A stretch of DNA of 39,679 bases from DATJLQ01 sp035509415. Lineage in GTDB: Bacteria; Pseudomonadota; Alphaproteobacteria; JACZXZ01. Below the pieces are notes generated by a model that was given only the letters and a program-made list of their open reading frames with translations, was not told the DNA's origin and did no database searches. Both the position numbers and the translations under genes were made by a program. Positions 14,635 through 22,062 of this stretch are shown piece by piece. The first letter of the stretch is position 1, and each line of letters begins with the position of its first letter. The stretch covers positions 1 to 39,679 of the forward strand of contig DATJLQ010000178.1 in the NCBI GenBank assembly GCA_035509415.1, given 5' to 3'.

Positions 14635-15953
14635 GGCGCGCGCGCGGCCGTGGAGGCGCCATCCGCCGGGGCGTCGAGGAGGCCGAGCTCCAGGAGTGCG
14701 GCCCAGATGCGCTCCGGCGCGACGCGCTCGATGCAGGGGAAGGTCGCGGCACCGGGTGCCATCACGCTGCAGGACCAGTCGCAGTGGTAACACGCCATGG
14801 GCACATGGACGAAGCGCGCTCCCTTGGGCTCGAGCGCCGGCGGATAGGGCATGAAGGGGCCGAAATGCCCGCCGCCAACGATGAGCGCTGCGGGCCGGCC
14901 CATGAGGATCGCGAGATGGCCGATGCCGGTGTCGCTCGAGACGGTGGCCGCGGCGGCGGCGACGAGACGCGCGACGTCGGCGAAATCGAGCGTGTCGATG
15001 GCGGCGATGGCGCGCGCGCGGCCGGTGCTTGCGTCGAGTCCGGCGATCGCCGTCGCGACCTCATAGGCGAGAGGACGCTCGGTCGGGCCGCCGAGGAAGA
15101 TCGCCGAGACGCCGGCCGCGAGCGCTCGGCGCGCGAGCTCGAGATGGAACGCGAGCGGCCAGCGCCGCGGCCCGTGGCTCGCGCCGAGATTGAGGAGGAG
15201 TGCGCGCTCGCCGGGCTCGAGCAGCGGCGTCGGTCCGGGCGGCGGTGCGAGCGTCGGCAATGCGAGCTCGATCGGCCGGCCGGCGAGGGCCGAGAGGAAC
15301 GTCGCCTGGTGCTCGAGCTCGTGACGCCGGCGCATGGGCACCGCACCCTGGGCGAAGCCGGGCGGCGCGTCGGGCGAGGGGACGATGCGCGTGAGCTTGG
15401 GCCGGTAATGCGCGAACATGCCGTCGTATTTCGGATTGGCGCGCGGCTCGATCGCGATGCGCTCGACGGCGCCGGAGGCGACCATCAGGCTGTCGACGAC
15501 GTGGGGCTGCCGGTAGCGCATGCCGCAGAGTGCTATCCGGTAGCCGCGCCGGCGTATACGCACGAGGGTCGCGAGACGATAAAGCGGGTCGCGCGCCATG
15601 CGCCGCTCGTCGATGAGCTCGACCCGGAGCCCGCGATAGAAAAGGGGTGCCACCGGCGCCCAGGCGGTCGAGCCCAGGATCGCGAGCTCGTCGAGCGGCA
15701 CGCCGATCGCTTCGGCGTAGCGCTCGACCGCGGCACGGAACAGGAGCGCGTCGCCGATGCCGAAGAGACGCAGCACGAGCACGCCGCGTTTCGCCGCGGG
15801 TGCCGGAATCGCCGCCGCGAGCGCGTCGACGAGGCGCAACAGCGGCCAGCGTCGCGGCAGCCAGCGTCTTGGAAGCCGGCGTCGTTGAAGCCGGCGTCGT
15901 TGAAGATGGGGCGCCGTGCGGCGCGGGGCCGGCGGGGAATCGTTCGAGGGCAT
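14631..15953 (-). CDS. Glycosyltransferase family 9 (heptosyltransferase-like) protein, copy B
   Basis: A 440-residue paralogue of the downstream gene: FGIGDALLFRAAVERYAEAI, ILGSTAWAPVAPLFYRGLRV, VSSDTGIGHLAILMGRP and the cysteine cluster CYHCDWSC with a later FPCIER. The N-terminus is longer than in copy A because a five-residue unit (QRRRL, QRRRL, PRRWL, PRRWP) is repeated four times just before LLRLVDAL; copy A has only one PRRWP. The chosen ATG at 15953 (MPSNDSPPAPRRT) is the first plausible one, but the real start could lie within or after the repeats. It is likely the first gene of a two-gene operon acting on surface polysaccharide or LPS. Confidence 0.82.
   Translation of the reverse strand: MPSNDSPPAPRRTAPHLQRRRLQRRRLPRRWLPRRWPLLRLVDALAAAIPAPAAKRGVLVLRLFGIGDALLFRAAVERYAEAIGVPLDELAILGSTAWAPVAPLFYRGLRVELIDERRMARDPLYRLATLVRIRRRGYRIALCGMRYRQPHVVDSLMVASGAVERIAIEPRANPKYDGMFAHYRPKLTRIVPSPDAPPGFAQGAVPMRRRHELEHQATFLSALAGRPIELALPTLAPPPGPTPLLEPGERALLLNLGASHGPRRWPLAFHLELARRALAAGVSAIFLGGPTERPLAYEVATAIAGLDASTGRARAIAAIDTLDFADVARLVAAAAATVSSDTGIGHLAILMGRPAALIVGGGHFGPFMPYPPALEPKGARFVHVPMACYHCDWSCSVMAPGAATFPCIERVAPERIWAALLELGLLDAPADGASTAARAP
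15842..15901 (-). repeat. Degenerate 15-base tandem repeat, four units, near the start of glycosyltransferase copy B
   Basis: The last two plus-strand units (15872-15886 and 15887-15901, gaagccggcgtcgtt) are identical; the two before them match at about two thirds of positions. On the coding strand each unit encodes a [QP]RR[RW][LP] pentapeptide. Confidence 0.8.
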
Positions 15954-16030
15954 CGGTCTCGGCACCGGTCGAGGTCGCTTGCAGGCGGCGGCGCGATCAT
16001 ACCATCGCCGCGCGCGTCGGGCGCCGGTCG

Positions 16031-16056
16031 ATCGCACGGGGTCATCGCACGGGGTC
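16031..16056. repeat. Perfect 13-base tandem duplication upstream of glycosyltransferase copy B
   Basis: The unit atcgcacggggtc occurs twice (16031-16043 and 16044-16056) in the 145-base gap between the small unknown gene and copy B. No function is apparent. Confidence 0.9.
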
Positions 16057-16098
16057 GGCCGCGCGTGCCGATCCCGCGTGCGCCGATCGGCGGGCGGG

Positions 16099-16389
16099 CT
16101 AGGGCTTGATCTTGCGGCCCTCGGGGGTCAACCAGGTCCAGCCCGACTTGCCCTCGCCGTAGCGCTGGGTGACGAAGCTCTCGAGGTCGCGCCGCGCGCG
16201 TTTCCGGAGCGTCGCCTCCTTGGGCGCCGCCTTGCGGCCGTTGAGGCCGAAATAGCTCAGCATCTTCTTGGTGGTGACGCGCAGCGTGCGCGAGGTCGTG
16301 TCCACCTCGATCTCGCCTTGCGCCGCAAATCGCAGGATTTCCTTGGGCACGGCGACGTCCCCTTCATGCGACTCAGCCAATTTTGACAT
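16099..16389 (-). CDS. Small basic protein of unknown function
   Basis: A 96-residue protein I do not recognise. It starts MSKLAESHEGDVAVPKEILR and has a central segment (IEVDTTSRTLRVTTKKMLSY) that looks like a beta hairpin. A lysine/arginine-rich helix follows (KEATLRKRARRDLESFVTQR), and the C-terminus is WTWLTPEGRKIKP. There is no signal peptide or membrane helix. The coding bias (third-position GC) is normal for the window, so it is probably real. Its upstream region, 16390-16530, is strikingly AT-rich compared with surroundings. The charge pattern would suit a nucleic-acid-associated protein, but this is a guess. Confidence 0.7.
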   Translation of the reverse strand: MSKLAESHEGDVAVPKEILRFAAQGEIEVDTTSRTLRVTTKKMLSYFGLNGRKAAPKEATLRKRARRDLESFVTQRYGEGKSGWTWLTPEGRKIKP

Positions 16390-16530
16390 TAATGGGTCGG
16401 TTTTGCATCAATTCACTGCCGGATTTGACCAAAAACCCGGCGCAACTGCCTGAAACCTAGTCTTAAGTTATATCAATCATATTAAATATTAAGGGCGAAG
16501 CCACATCCAAGCCGATGGACCGGCTCAAGC
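16390..16530. other. AT-rich intergenic region
   Basis: This 141-base gap includes an unusually AT-rich block at about 16457-16495 (with ttaagttatatcaatcatat). It lies upstream of the small unknown gene and downstream of the lipoprotein gene, both on the minus strand. Probable promoter or regulatory region, but no -35/-10 pair with good spacing stands out. Confidence 0.4.
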
Positions 16531-17025
16531 TCAATGCAGGGGCTGGGACGTGACCGTGCCGGGGGGACTCGTGCCGGGCATGGGCGGCGCCTCGGCGCCA
16601 TTCTCGGACTGGGGCGAGACCACCATCTCGACCCGCGAGCCGCCGAGGGTGAGGCTTGTGATTTGCACCACCGCGACGCGCGAGGTCGCGGGCGAGGTGA
16701 AGGTGATCAGGTTCGACTGGCCACGCACCACCGTGCCCTCGACCCAGCCATATTTGGGCATTTCGCGCCGGTAGAAGTCGAACATCTCGTTGGGCGAGGT
16801 GCCGCTCGTGAAGGAGATGCGGCCGACCCAACGGTCGCCGGCGCCGAGGGCGATGCTGCGGTCATTGTCGAGGCTATAGCCCTCGGGCAACGCCACGCCG
16901 CTGAACTGGCCGCCTTGTCCCGTCGCGGCACCCTGGCTCTGGCCCGGCGGGGAACTATTGCCGGTGCAGCCCGACGCGAGCGCCGCGACCAGGGCGAGGG
17001 CCAACATGGTGACGGTCAGTCGCAT
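16531..17025 (-). CDS. Predicted lipoprotein of unknown function
   Basis: A 164-residue protein with a lipoprotein signal peptide: hydrophobic residues 4-16 and the lipobox LASGC with Cys20 as the lipidated residue. After a Gly/Ser/Gln-rich tether, the folded part (about 45-135) begins LPEGYSLDNDRSIALGAGDR. It includes EMFDFYRREMPKYGW, a pattern seen in small alpha-beta domains of uncharacterised alphaproteobacterial lipoproteins. The last 25 residues are Pro/Thr/Ser-rich. Residue +2 is Thr, not Asp, so sorting to the outer membrane is expected by the E. coli rule. No partner is evident. A promoter is proposed at 17061-17089. Confidence 0.82.
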   Translation of the reverse strand: MRLTVTMLALALVAALASGCTGNSSPPGQSQGAATGQGGQFSGVALPEGYSLDNDRSIALGAGDRWVGRISFTSGTSPNEMFDFYRREMPKYGWVEGTVVRGQSNLITFTSPATSRVAVVQITSLTLGGSRVEMVVSPQSENGAEAPPMPGTSPPGTVTSQPLH

Positions 17026-17060
17026 CGCTTCAGCCTATATCTTGTGGGTGTAACTGCCTA

Positions 17061-17089
17061 AATATACTACGGAAGTACGCCAAAACCAA
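17061..17089 (-). promoter_or_regulatory. Candidate promoter of the lipoprotein gene
   Basis: On the minus strand TTGGTT (17089-17084), a 17-base spacer and TATATT (17066-17061, five of six matches to TATAAT). The -10 box is 36 bases before the ATG. Confidence 0.55.
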
Positions 17090-17286
17090 GCCGAGCGGCC
17101 CGCCCGCGTCCTTGGCGCCCGTCTCGCGCGCACGGGATAGACCCCGGCGGGCGTCTTCCGCGCGCGGGATAGATAAGGAGAGGACGCGCACGCAGGCGCG
17201 ATCGCCTTACGCGGACGGCATCGGGACGGCCGCCGTCGCGCGCGGGGTGGGGGCGCGGGAATTCGATCAATAGGCCGGAATACGCC

Positions 17287-17823
17287 TCAGGCCGCGGCGC
17301 TCGCCTGTCCCTCGACCTCGCCGCGCAGGAATTCCTGCACGCTCATCGAGGCCGGCTTGAAGGCACGCTCGAGCACCGGGATCGCCTTGTGAGGATCGGC
17401 CCCGCCGCACATGAAGATGTCGAGGGCGGCGAAGCCGCGCTCGGGCCATGTGTGGATGCTGATGTGGGATTCGGCGAGCACCGCCACCCCCGACACGCCG
17501 CCATTGGGCGTGAAGTGATGCAGGTGGATGTGCAGCAAGGTCGCGTTCGCGGCCTCGACCGCCTCGATCAGCGCGCGCTCGATGAACGGCACGTCGTCCA
17601 GGCGGCGCGCGCCGCGCAGGTCGACGATCAGGTGCGTGCCCGCGAAGGTCTTGCCGTTGCGAGTGACGAAGTAGTCCTTGGGCGTATCGTCTTCGTCGGG
17701 TAGTGCCGGTTTGACACCGGTTGCGGTTCTGGACACGTCGGGCATAACCGCTGGCGCCGATGCATTCGCCGTGCGCTGCGCGAGCCCCAAGTCCATCCCC
17801 AATTTGAAGCGAGCCGTGTGCAT
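17287..17823 (-). CDS. speH: S-adenosylmethionine decarboxylase proenzyme (prokaryotic class 1, SpeH type)
   Basis: Makes decarboxylated S-adenosylmethionine for spermidine synthesis. The catalytic core is clear: HHFTPNGGVSGVAVLAESH, then ISIHTWPERGFAALDIFMCG. Autocleavage before Ser119 creates the pyruvoyl cofactor; His124 and Cys139 sit at the standard +5 and +20 positions. The core (about 56-170) matches the usual 120-130 residue enzyme. An N-terminal extension of about 55 residues (MHTARFKLGMDLGLAQRTAN onward) is unusual. The ATG at 17823 has a purine-rich GGGGGA upstream. No spermidine synthase gene is adjacent. A weak promoter is suggested at 17876-17904. Confidence 0.93.
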   Translation of the reverse strand: MHTARFKLGMDLGLAQRTANASAPAVMPDVSRTATGVKPALPDEDDTPKDYFVTRNGKTFAGTHLIVDLRGARRLDDVPFIERALIEAVEAANATLLHIHLHHFTPNGGVSGVAVLAESHISIHTWPERGFAALDIFMCGGADPHKAIPVLERAFKPASMSVQEFLRGEVEGQASAAA

Positions 17824-17875
17824 TCCACGATCCCCCAAACCAGAAGATGTCTCGGTAAGCACGAGTAATTTTGCC

Positions 17876-17904
17876 CATATGAGGTATATCGATTCCAAAT
17901 GCAA
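17876..17904 (-). promoter_or_regulatory. Possible promoter of speH in an AT-rich patch
   Basis: On the minus strand TTGCAT (17904-17899) and CATATG (17881-17876) are spaced by 17 bases. The -10 match is weak, but the local AT-rich block upstream of speH suits a promoter. Confidence 0.3.
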
Positions 17905-17917
17905 TAAAAAATTCATG

Positions 17918-17950
17918 GCCGACGCGTTTTTTTGCCCGAGTCGCGTCGGC
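17918..17950 (-). terminator. Inverted repeat with T-rich tail, possible terminator
   Basis: GCCGACGCG (17918-17926) and CGCGTCGGC (17942-17950) are perfect complements around a 15-base loop. Read on the minus strand the hairpin is followed by CATGAATTTTTTATT, so it could end transcription of the cobB-UDG pair. The T run starts a few bases late and the loop is long, so an attenuator or operator for speH is an alternative. Confidence 0.4.
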
Positions 17951-18041
17951 GGAACTCCCCTCGGCGGGTCTGGACGACTCCTTAGCAACCTTCCTGTCCG
18001 TTCTTGTCGGTCTTCGATCGCGCGTACGCCGCGCCGGCGCC

Positions 18042-18638
18042 TCACGCGTCGAGCACCGCGCGCACGCGCCGACGCAGCTCGGGCAGAAGCTCGCGCGCGA
18101 ACCATGGATTGCGCCGGAGCCACGCGGTGGTACGCCAACTCGGATGGGGGGTGGGAAGGAAGTCGGGCAGGTAGCTCTCGAAGGCGCGCACCGTCTCGGT
18201 CAGGGTCGGCCGGGCGCGGCGCCCGAGGTAATAGGCCTGCGCGTAGGAGCCAACCAAAAGAGTGAGCGCGATCTTGGGCAACGCCGCGCGTAGCGGCGGA
18301 TGCCAGAGCGGCGCGCATTCCGGCCTTGGCGGGGCGTCGCCGCCGCGCGCGAGCCGGCCCGGGTAGCAGAGGCCGATGCCGATCAGGGCCACGCGGCGCT
18401 CGTCGTAGAAGCTGTCGCGGTCGAGCCCGAGCCAGTCGCGGAGGCGCTCGCCCGACGGGTCGTTCCAGGGGATGCCGGTCTCGTGCACCTTGGTCCCGGG
18501 CGCCTGGCCTGCGATCAGAAGCCGCGCCGTGGGGCTCGCGCGCAGGACCGGCCGGGGCCCGAGCGGCAACTCCTTCTCGCATACGCGGCAGGCACGTACA
18601 CCGGCAAGAAGCCGCTCGAAGGATTCATGCTTGGCCAT
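18042..18638 (-). CDS. Uracil-DNA glycosylase superfamily protein with a probable iron-sulfur site
   Basis: A 198-residue member of the UDG superfamily, most like the iron-sulfur family 4/5 enzymes that remove uracil or other deaminated bases. The active-site loop is GQAPGTKVHETGIPWNDPSG (family 4 enzymes usually have GEAPG). The DNA-binding loop is PTPHPSWRTTAWLRRNPWF. Four cysteines, Cys17-x2-Cys20 and Cys91-x16-Cys108, fit the 4Fe-4S ligand pattern. Gln in place of Glu in the first motif may alter base choice. It starts three bases after cobB on the same strand, so the two are likely an operon. Confidence 0.87.
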   Translation of the reverse strand: MAKHESFERLLAGVRACRVCEKELPLGPRPVLRASPTARLLIAGQAPGTKVHETGIPWNDPSGERLRDWLGLDRDSFYDERRVALIGIGLCYPGRLARGGDAPPRPECAPLWHPPLRAALPKIALTLLVGSYAQAYYLGRRARPTLTETVRAFESYLPDFLPTPHPSWRTTAWLRRNPWFARELLPELRRRVRAVLDA

Positions 18639-18641
18639 GGG

Positions 18642-19397
18642 TCAGCTTCCGGCCAGAAGATCCGCGACGAAGCGCGGCACGATTTCGGTCGCGGGCCCGT
18701 AGCGCCGCTCCTCGAACAGCGTCGCCCCCTCCGAGGGCTCGAGGTTGAGCTCGACCGTACGTGCCCCGGCGGACGCCCGCGCCTCTTGGACGAAGCCGGC
18801 CGCGGGGTAGACGTTGCCCGAGGTGCCGATCGAGACGAAGAGCGTCGCGCGCCCGAGGGCGGCGTAGATCAGATCCATCTCGAGCGGCATCTCGCCGAAC
18901 CAGACCACGTGGGGGCGCATGCGCCCGGTGCTGCCGCAGCCCGCGCAGCTTGTGGCGGGCCCGAGGTCGCCGCGCCAGGCCTTGACCGCGCCGCAGGCAG
19001 CGCAACGCGCCTTCAGCATCTCGCCATGCATGTGGACGAGCTTGCGGCTGCCGGCGCGCTCGTGAAGATCGTCGATGTTCTGGGTCACCAGCAGGAACTC
19101 AGCCGGCCAGCGCCGCTCGAGCTCGGCGAGCGCCACATGCGCGGCGTTGGGCGCGATCTCGGGGCGCAGAAGGTTGCGTCGGCGCATGTTGTAGAAGGCG
19201 AGCACGCGCTCGGGGTCGCGCGCATAGGCCTCGGGCGTCGCCACGTCCTCGATGCGCACCCGGGACCAGAGCCCGCCCGGGTCGCGGAACGTGTCGAGGC
19301 CCGACTCCTTGGAGATGCCGGCGCCGGTCAGAATCACCAGGGTCCCGCGTGCCGATGCGTGGCGGCCGATCGCGTCTCCGGCCTCGGTGCGGTCCAT
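18642..19397 (-). CDS. cobB: NAD-dependent protein deacylase, sirtuin class III type
   Basis: A 251-residue Sir2-family enzyme that removes acyl groups from lysines using NAD. The NAD site (LTGAGISKESGLDTFRDPGG), TQNIDDLHERAG, the catalytic HMHGE and a zinc module (CAACG and CAGCG) are complete. Tyr69 and Arg72 (YNMRRR) form the Tyr-x2-Arg pair of class III sirtuins such as E. coli CobB and human SIRT5, which confers activity on succinyl and malonyl lysine besides acetyl. The neighbouring acetyl-CoA synthetase is a classic sirtuin target but is 18 kb away. The downstream UDG gene is probably cotranscribed. Confidence 0.95.
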   Translation of the reverse strand: MDRTEAGDAIGRHASARGTLVILTGAGISKESGLDTFRDPGGLWSRVRIEDVATPEAYARDPERVLAFYNMRRRNLLRPEIAPNAAHVALAELERRWPAEFLLVTQNIDDLHERAGSRKLVHMHGEMLKARCAACGAVKAWRGDLGPATSCAGCGSTGRMRPHVVWFGEMPLEMDLIYAALGRATLFVSIGTSGNVYPAAGFVQEARASAGARTVELNLEPSEGATLFEERRYGPATEIVPRFVADLLAGS

Positions 19398-19485
19398 GGC
19401 TCCCCCGATGGCTCGTCCGACTTCGGCGCGCTATCCTCGGCGCGCCCGCGGGCATGATAGCGGGGGCCGGAAATTGGAGCCAGGC

Positions 19486-19977
19486 ATGGTGAGCGTTCTC
19501 TTCGTCTGCACCGGCAACATCTGCCGCTCGCCCACGGCGGCGGGGGTGCTGGAGACTCTCGCCGGGCGGCGCGGGCTCGCGGCACGCATCGAGGCCGCCT
19601 CGGCCGGGACCCACGGCTACCATCTCGGCGAGCCGGCGGACCCGCGCGCGGTCGCGGCCGCCTTGCGCCGCGGCGTCGATCTCTCGAGCCACCGGGCGCG
19701 TCGCGTGGCACGCCGGGACCTGGACCGCTTCGATCTCCTCGTCGCGATGGACCGCTCGCACGGCGAGCAGCTGCGCCGCCTCGCGCGCGACGGCGAAGAG
19801 AGGAAGCTACGCCTCTTCATGGATTACGCGCCCGAATACGGCTTCCGCGACGTGCCCGATCCCTATTACGGCGCGCCGCGCGACTTCGAGCGCGTGCTCG
19901 ATATCGTCGAGCGCGGCGTGGGCACGATCCTGGACGAGATCGAGCGCCGCCTCGCTCAGACCGGGGCGAGCGGGTAG
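19486..19977 (+). CDS. Low-molecular-weight protein-tyrosine phosphatase
   Basis: A 163-residue cytoplasmic phosphatase. The P-loop CTGNICRS (Cys8, Arg14, Ser15) opens the protein, and the general-acid motif VPDPYYG lies near residue 125, both standard. Length matches the family (about 150-160). Such enzymes act on phosphotyrosine proteins, often tyrosine kinases of polysaccharide export, or on small phosphoesters; no kinase gene is nearby. The ATG at 19486 is the first codon that leaves the P-loop in its usual place. Its last 22 bases overlap the 3' end of thpR on the opposite strand. Confidence 0.94.
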   Translation: MVSVLFVCTGNICRSPTAAGVLETLAGRRGLAARIEAASAGTHGYHLGEPADPRAVAAALRRGVDLSSHRARRVARRDLDRFDLLVAMDRSHGEQLRRLARDGEERKLRLFMDYAPEYGFRDVPDPYYGAPRDFERVLDIVERGVGTILDEIERRLAQTGASG

Positions 19978-20498
19978 CGCGCCTCGACCTGGTAGATCGA
20001 GCCGCCGCGCGAGAGGAAGCTCGAGAACAGCACGAACGCCCCGATCGGCTCGGGGCCGCAGCGGAAGAGGGCGTTGGCCGCGACGAAGGTGCCGAGGCGC
20101 GCGCGCGCCGTCTCCTTGAGGCGCGCGAGCGTCACATGGGGCGAGTATTTGCGCCCCTCGGGCTCGAGCCCGGCCGCGATCAAGGCGCGGTCGACCTTGG
20201 CGTGGAGCGCGTTGAGATGGTCGTTGCGCTTGACGCCGACCCAGAGCGTATGGGGCTTGCTCGCCTTCTCGAAGGTCGAGACTCCCTCGAGCGTGAGCTC
20301 GAAAGCCGGCGCCTTGACGCGCGCGAGGGCGGCGTCGATGTCCTCGAAGCGTCCGCCGTCCACTTCGCCGATGAAGCGGACCGTGAGATGGAAGTTCTCC
20401 GGGCTGATCCAGCGCGCCCCCGGCAGGCCGCCCGACAAGAGCGCCAGGCGTTGGCGCATGGGCTCGGGAAGCTCGAGGCCGACGAACAAGCGAATCAT
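19956..20498 (-). CDS. thpR: RNA 2',3'-cyclic phosphodiesterase (2H family, ThpR)
   Basis: A 180-residue enzyme of the 2H phosphoesterase family, formerly called 2'-5' RNA ligase. The two HxTx motifs are HLTV (His37) and HVTL (around residue 125, within YSPHVTLARL). Opening MIRLFVGLELPEPMRQRLAL is typical. It hydrolyses 2',3'-cyclic phosphate RNA ends in vitro; the physiological substrate is uncertain. It is convergent with and overlaps the phosphatase gene by 22 bases. The gap to tesA upstream is 90 bases, so cotranscription is possible. Confidence 0.95.
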   Translation of the reverse strand: MIRLFVGLELPEPMRQRLALLSGGLPGARWISPENFHLTVRFIGEVDGGRFEDIDAALARVKAPAFELTLEGVSTFEKASKPHTLWVGVKRNDHLNALHAKVDRALIAAGLEPEGRKYSPHVTLARLKETARARLGTFVAANALFRCGPEPIGAFVLFSSFLSRGGSIYQVEARYPLAPV

Positions 20499-20588
20499 GG
20501 CAGGCGCGCCCTCTTCCCCATCCGGCCCTCGATCCGCTCATAGCGCAACTCGGTGCCCGCGAAAAGACCCCCGCGACGCGGGCGACGC

Positions 20589-21284
20589 TCATTTTTTCCC
20601 GAGCAGGCGCTCGACGTAAGGCAGCATGCGGCCGACCATCGCCTCGACGCCGCGCGCGTTGGGGTGGATGCCGTCCGCCTGGTTGAGCGAAGGGATCGCC
20701 GCGACCCCGTCGAGGAGGAACGGATAGAGGAGGCAGTGATGCGCCGCCGCGAGTCGCGGATAGATCGACGCGAATGCGCGCCCATAGGCGGGGCCGAGAT
20801 TGGGGGGGGCGAGCATGCCCGCGAGCAGCACCTTGACCCCGGCGGCGTCGAGCTTGGCAAGGATGCCGTCGAGGTTGGCATAGGTTTCCTTGGGGTCGAT
20901 GCCGCGCAGCGCGTCGTTGGCGCCGAGCTCGAGGATGACGAAATCCGGCTTGTCGCCCAGCATCCATTGGACGCGCGCGAGGCCGCCGGCGCTGGTGTCG
21001 CCCGAGACGCCGCCATTGATCACTTCGACCTCGTAGCCCGCTTGGCGTAGCGCCGCCTGGAGGCGCGCGGGGAGACTTTCCTCGGCCGGAAGCCCGTAGC
21101 CCGCGGCGATGCTGTCCCCGAGCACGAGCAGCCGCTCGACGGGCTTGCCCGGCGCGGGGCCCGCGCCGATGATGAGGGCGAGCAGAAGGGCCGCGCACGC
21201 GAGGGAAGGCCGGGCGCTCCAGCGCCGCACGCCCGCGGCTCCGCCCACGCCTAAATCCGGACCTACGCCCGCGGCAACGTCCAT
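20589..21284 (-). CDS. tesA: Arylesterase / multifunctional acyl-CoA thioesterase I (TesA type)
   Basis: A 231-residue SGNH hydrolase, probably periplasmic. A signal peptide (hydrophobic 27-41, SLACAALLLALIIGAG) precedes block I, LLVLGDSIAAGYG with nucleophile Ser58. NGGVSGDTSAGG gives the oxyanion glycine, ELGANDALRG the Asn, and DGIHPNARG the Asp-His pair near the C-terminus. Family members cleave short esters, acyl-CoAs and lysophospholipids. It is divergent from the ybbA-ybbP ABC genes, the same tesA/ybbAP arrangement found in E. coli. The ATG at 21284 leaves a rather long n-region; a later start is possible. Confidence 0.93.
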   Translation of the reverse strand: MDVAAGVGPDLGVGGAAGVRRWSARPSLACAALLLALIIGAGPAPGKPVERLLVLGDSIAAGYGLPAEESLPARLQAALRQAGYEVEVINGGVSGDTSAGGLARVQWMLGDKPDFVILELGANDALRGIDPKETYANLDGILAKLDAAGVKVLLAGMLAPPNLGPAYGRAFASIYPRLAAAHHCLLYPFLLDGVAAIPSLNQADGIHPNARGVEAMVGRMLPYVERLLGKK

Positions 21285-21330
21285 CTGCCCTCGTCCCCGC
21301 CGCCCGCGCGACCTATATCCGAACCTGATC

Positions 21331-22062
21331 ATGTCCCAAGCCACGCATCCGCTCGACCGCGCCGCCGCTCCCGCTACCCGGACCGCGACAGCGATCCGCC
21401 TGGTGGGCGTGAGCCTCACCTTGGCGAGCGACGCGGGCACGGTCAACGTGCTCAACGGCGTCGATCTCGAGGTGGCGCCGGGCGAGACCGTGGGGCTGGT
21501 CGGCCCGTCGGGCAGCGGCAAGACCTCGCTCATGATGGTCGTGGCCGGGCTCGAGCGCGCGACCGGCGGGACGGTCGAGGTCGCGGGCCAGGATTTCGCG
21601 CAGCTCGACGAGGACGCGCTCGCCCGCTTCCGGCGCGACCGCGTCGGCATCGTGTTCCAGTCCTTCCATCTCGTTCCCACCATGTCGGCGCTCGAGAACG
21701 TCGCGATCCCGCTCGAGCTCGCGCGCGCGGCCGACCCGTTCGAGCGCGCGCGCCAAGGCCTCGAGGCGGTCGGCCTCGGCGCCCGCCTCGGCCATTATCC
21801 GGGCCAGCTCTCGGGCGGCGAGCAGCAACGCGTCGCCCTTGCGCGCGCCTTCGCCTGCGCGCCCGGCTTGCTGCTTGCCGACGAGCCCACCGGCAATCTC
21901 GACGGCAAGACCGGCGGCGCCATTATCGAGCTGATGTTCGATCTCGCGGCACGGCGCGGCACCACCCTCCTCCTCATCACCCACGATGGCGCGATCGCAT
22001 CGCGTTGCGGGCGCATCGTGCATCTCGCCGACGGCCGCGTGGTCGAGGACCGGCGCGCGTGA
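21331..22062 (+). CDS. ybbA: ABC transporter ATP-binding protein, YbbA/LolD type
   Basis: A 243-residue ATPase of the MacB/LolD branch. Walker A GPSGSGKTSLMM, signature LSGGEQQRVALARA, Walker B LLLADEPTGNLDGKT and the H-loop ITHD are intact, and VFQSFHLVPTMSALENV is the usual Q-loop region. It drives the YbbP membrane protein, whose GTG start overlaps its TGA stop (GTGA). In E. coli the complex is linked to lipid or lysophospholipid handling together with TesA; the transported substrate is not established. The 46-base tesA-ybbA gap must contain both upstream regions. Confidence 0.95.
   Translation: MSQATHPLDRAAAPATRTATAIRLVGVSLTLASDAGTVNVLNGVDLEVAPGETVGLVGPSGSGKTSLMMVVAGLERATGGTVEVAGQDFAQLDEDALARFRRDRVGIVFQSFHLVPTMSALENVAIPLELARAADPFERARQGLEAVGLGARLGHYPGQLSGGEQQRVALARAFACAPGLLLADEPTGNLDGKTGGAIIELMFDLAARRGTTLLLITHDGAIASRCGRIVHLADGRVVEDRRA

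Noticed and set aside
17267..17878. Alternative minus-strand frame overlapping speH, starting MGKITRAYRDIFWF
   Set aside because: Only its first twenty or so residues lie outside speH; the rest is a shadow of speH. A short leader peptide is not excluded but has no support.
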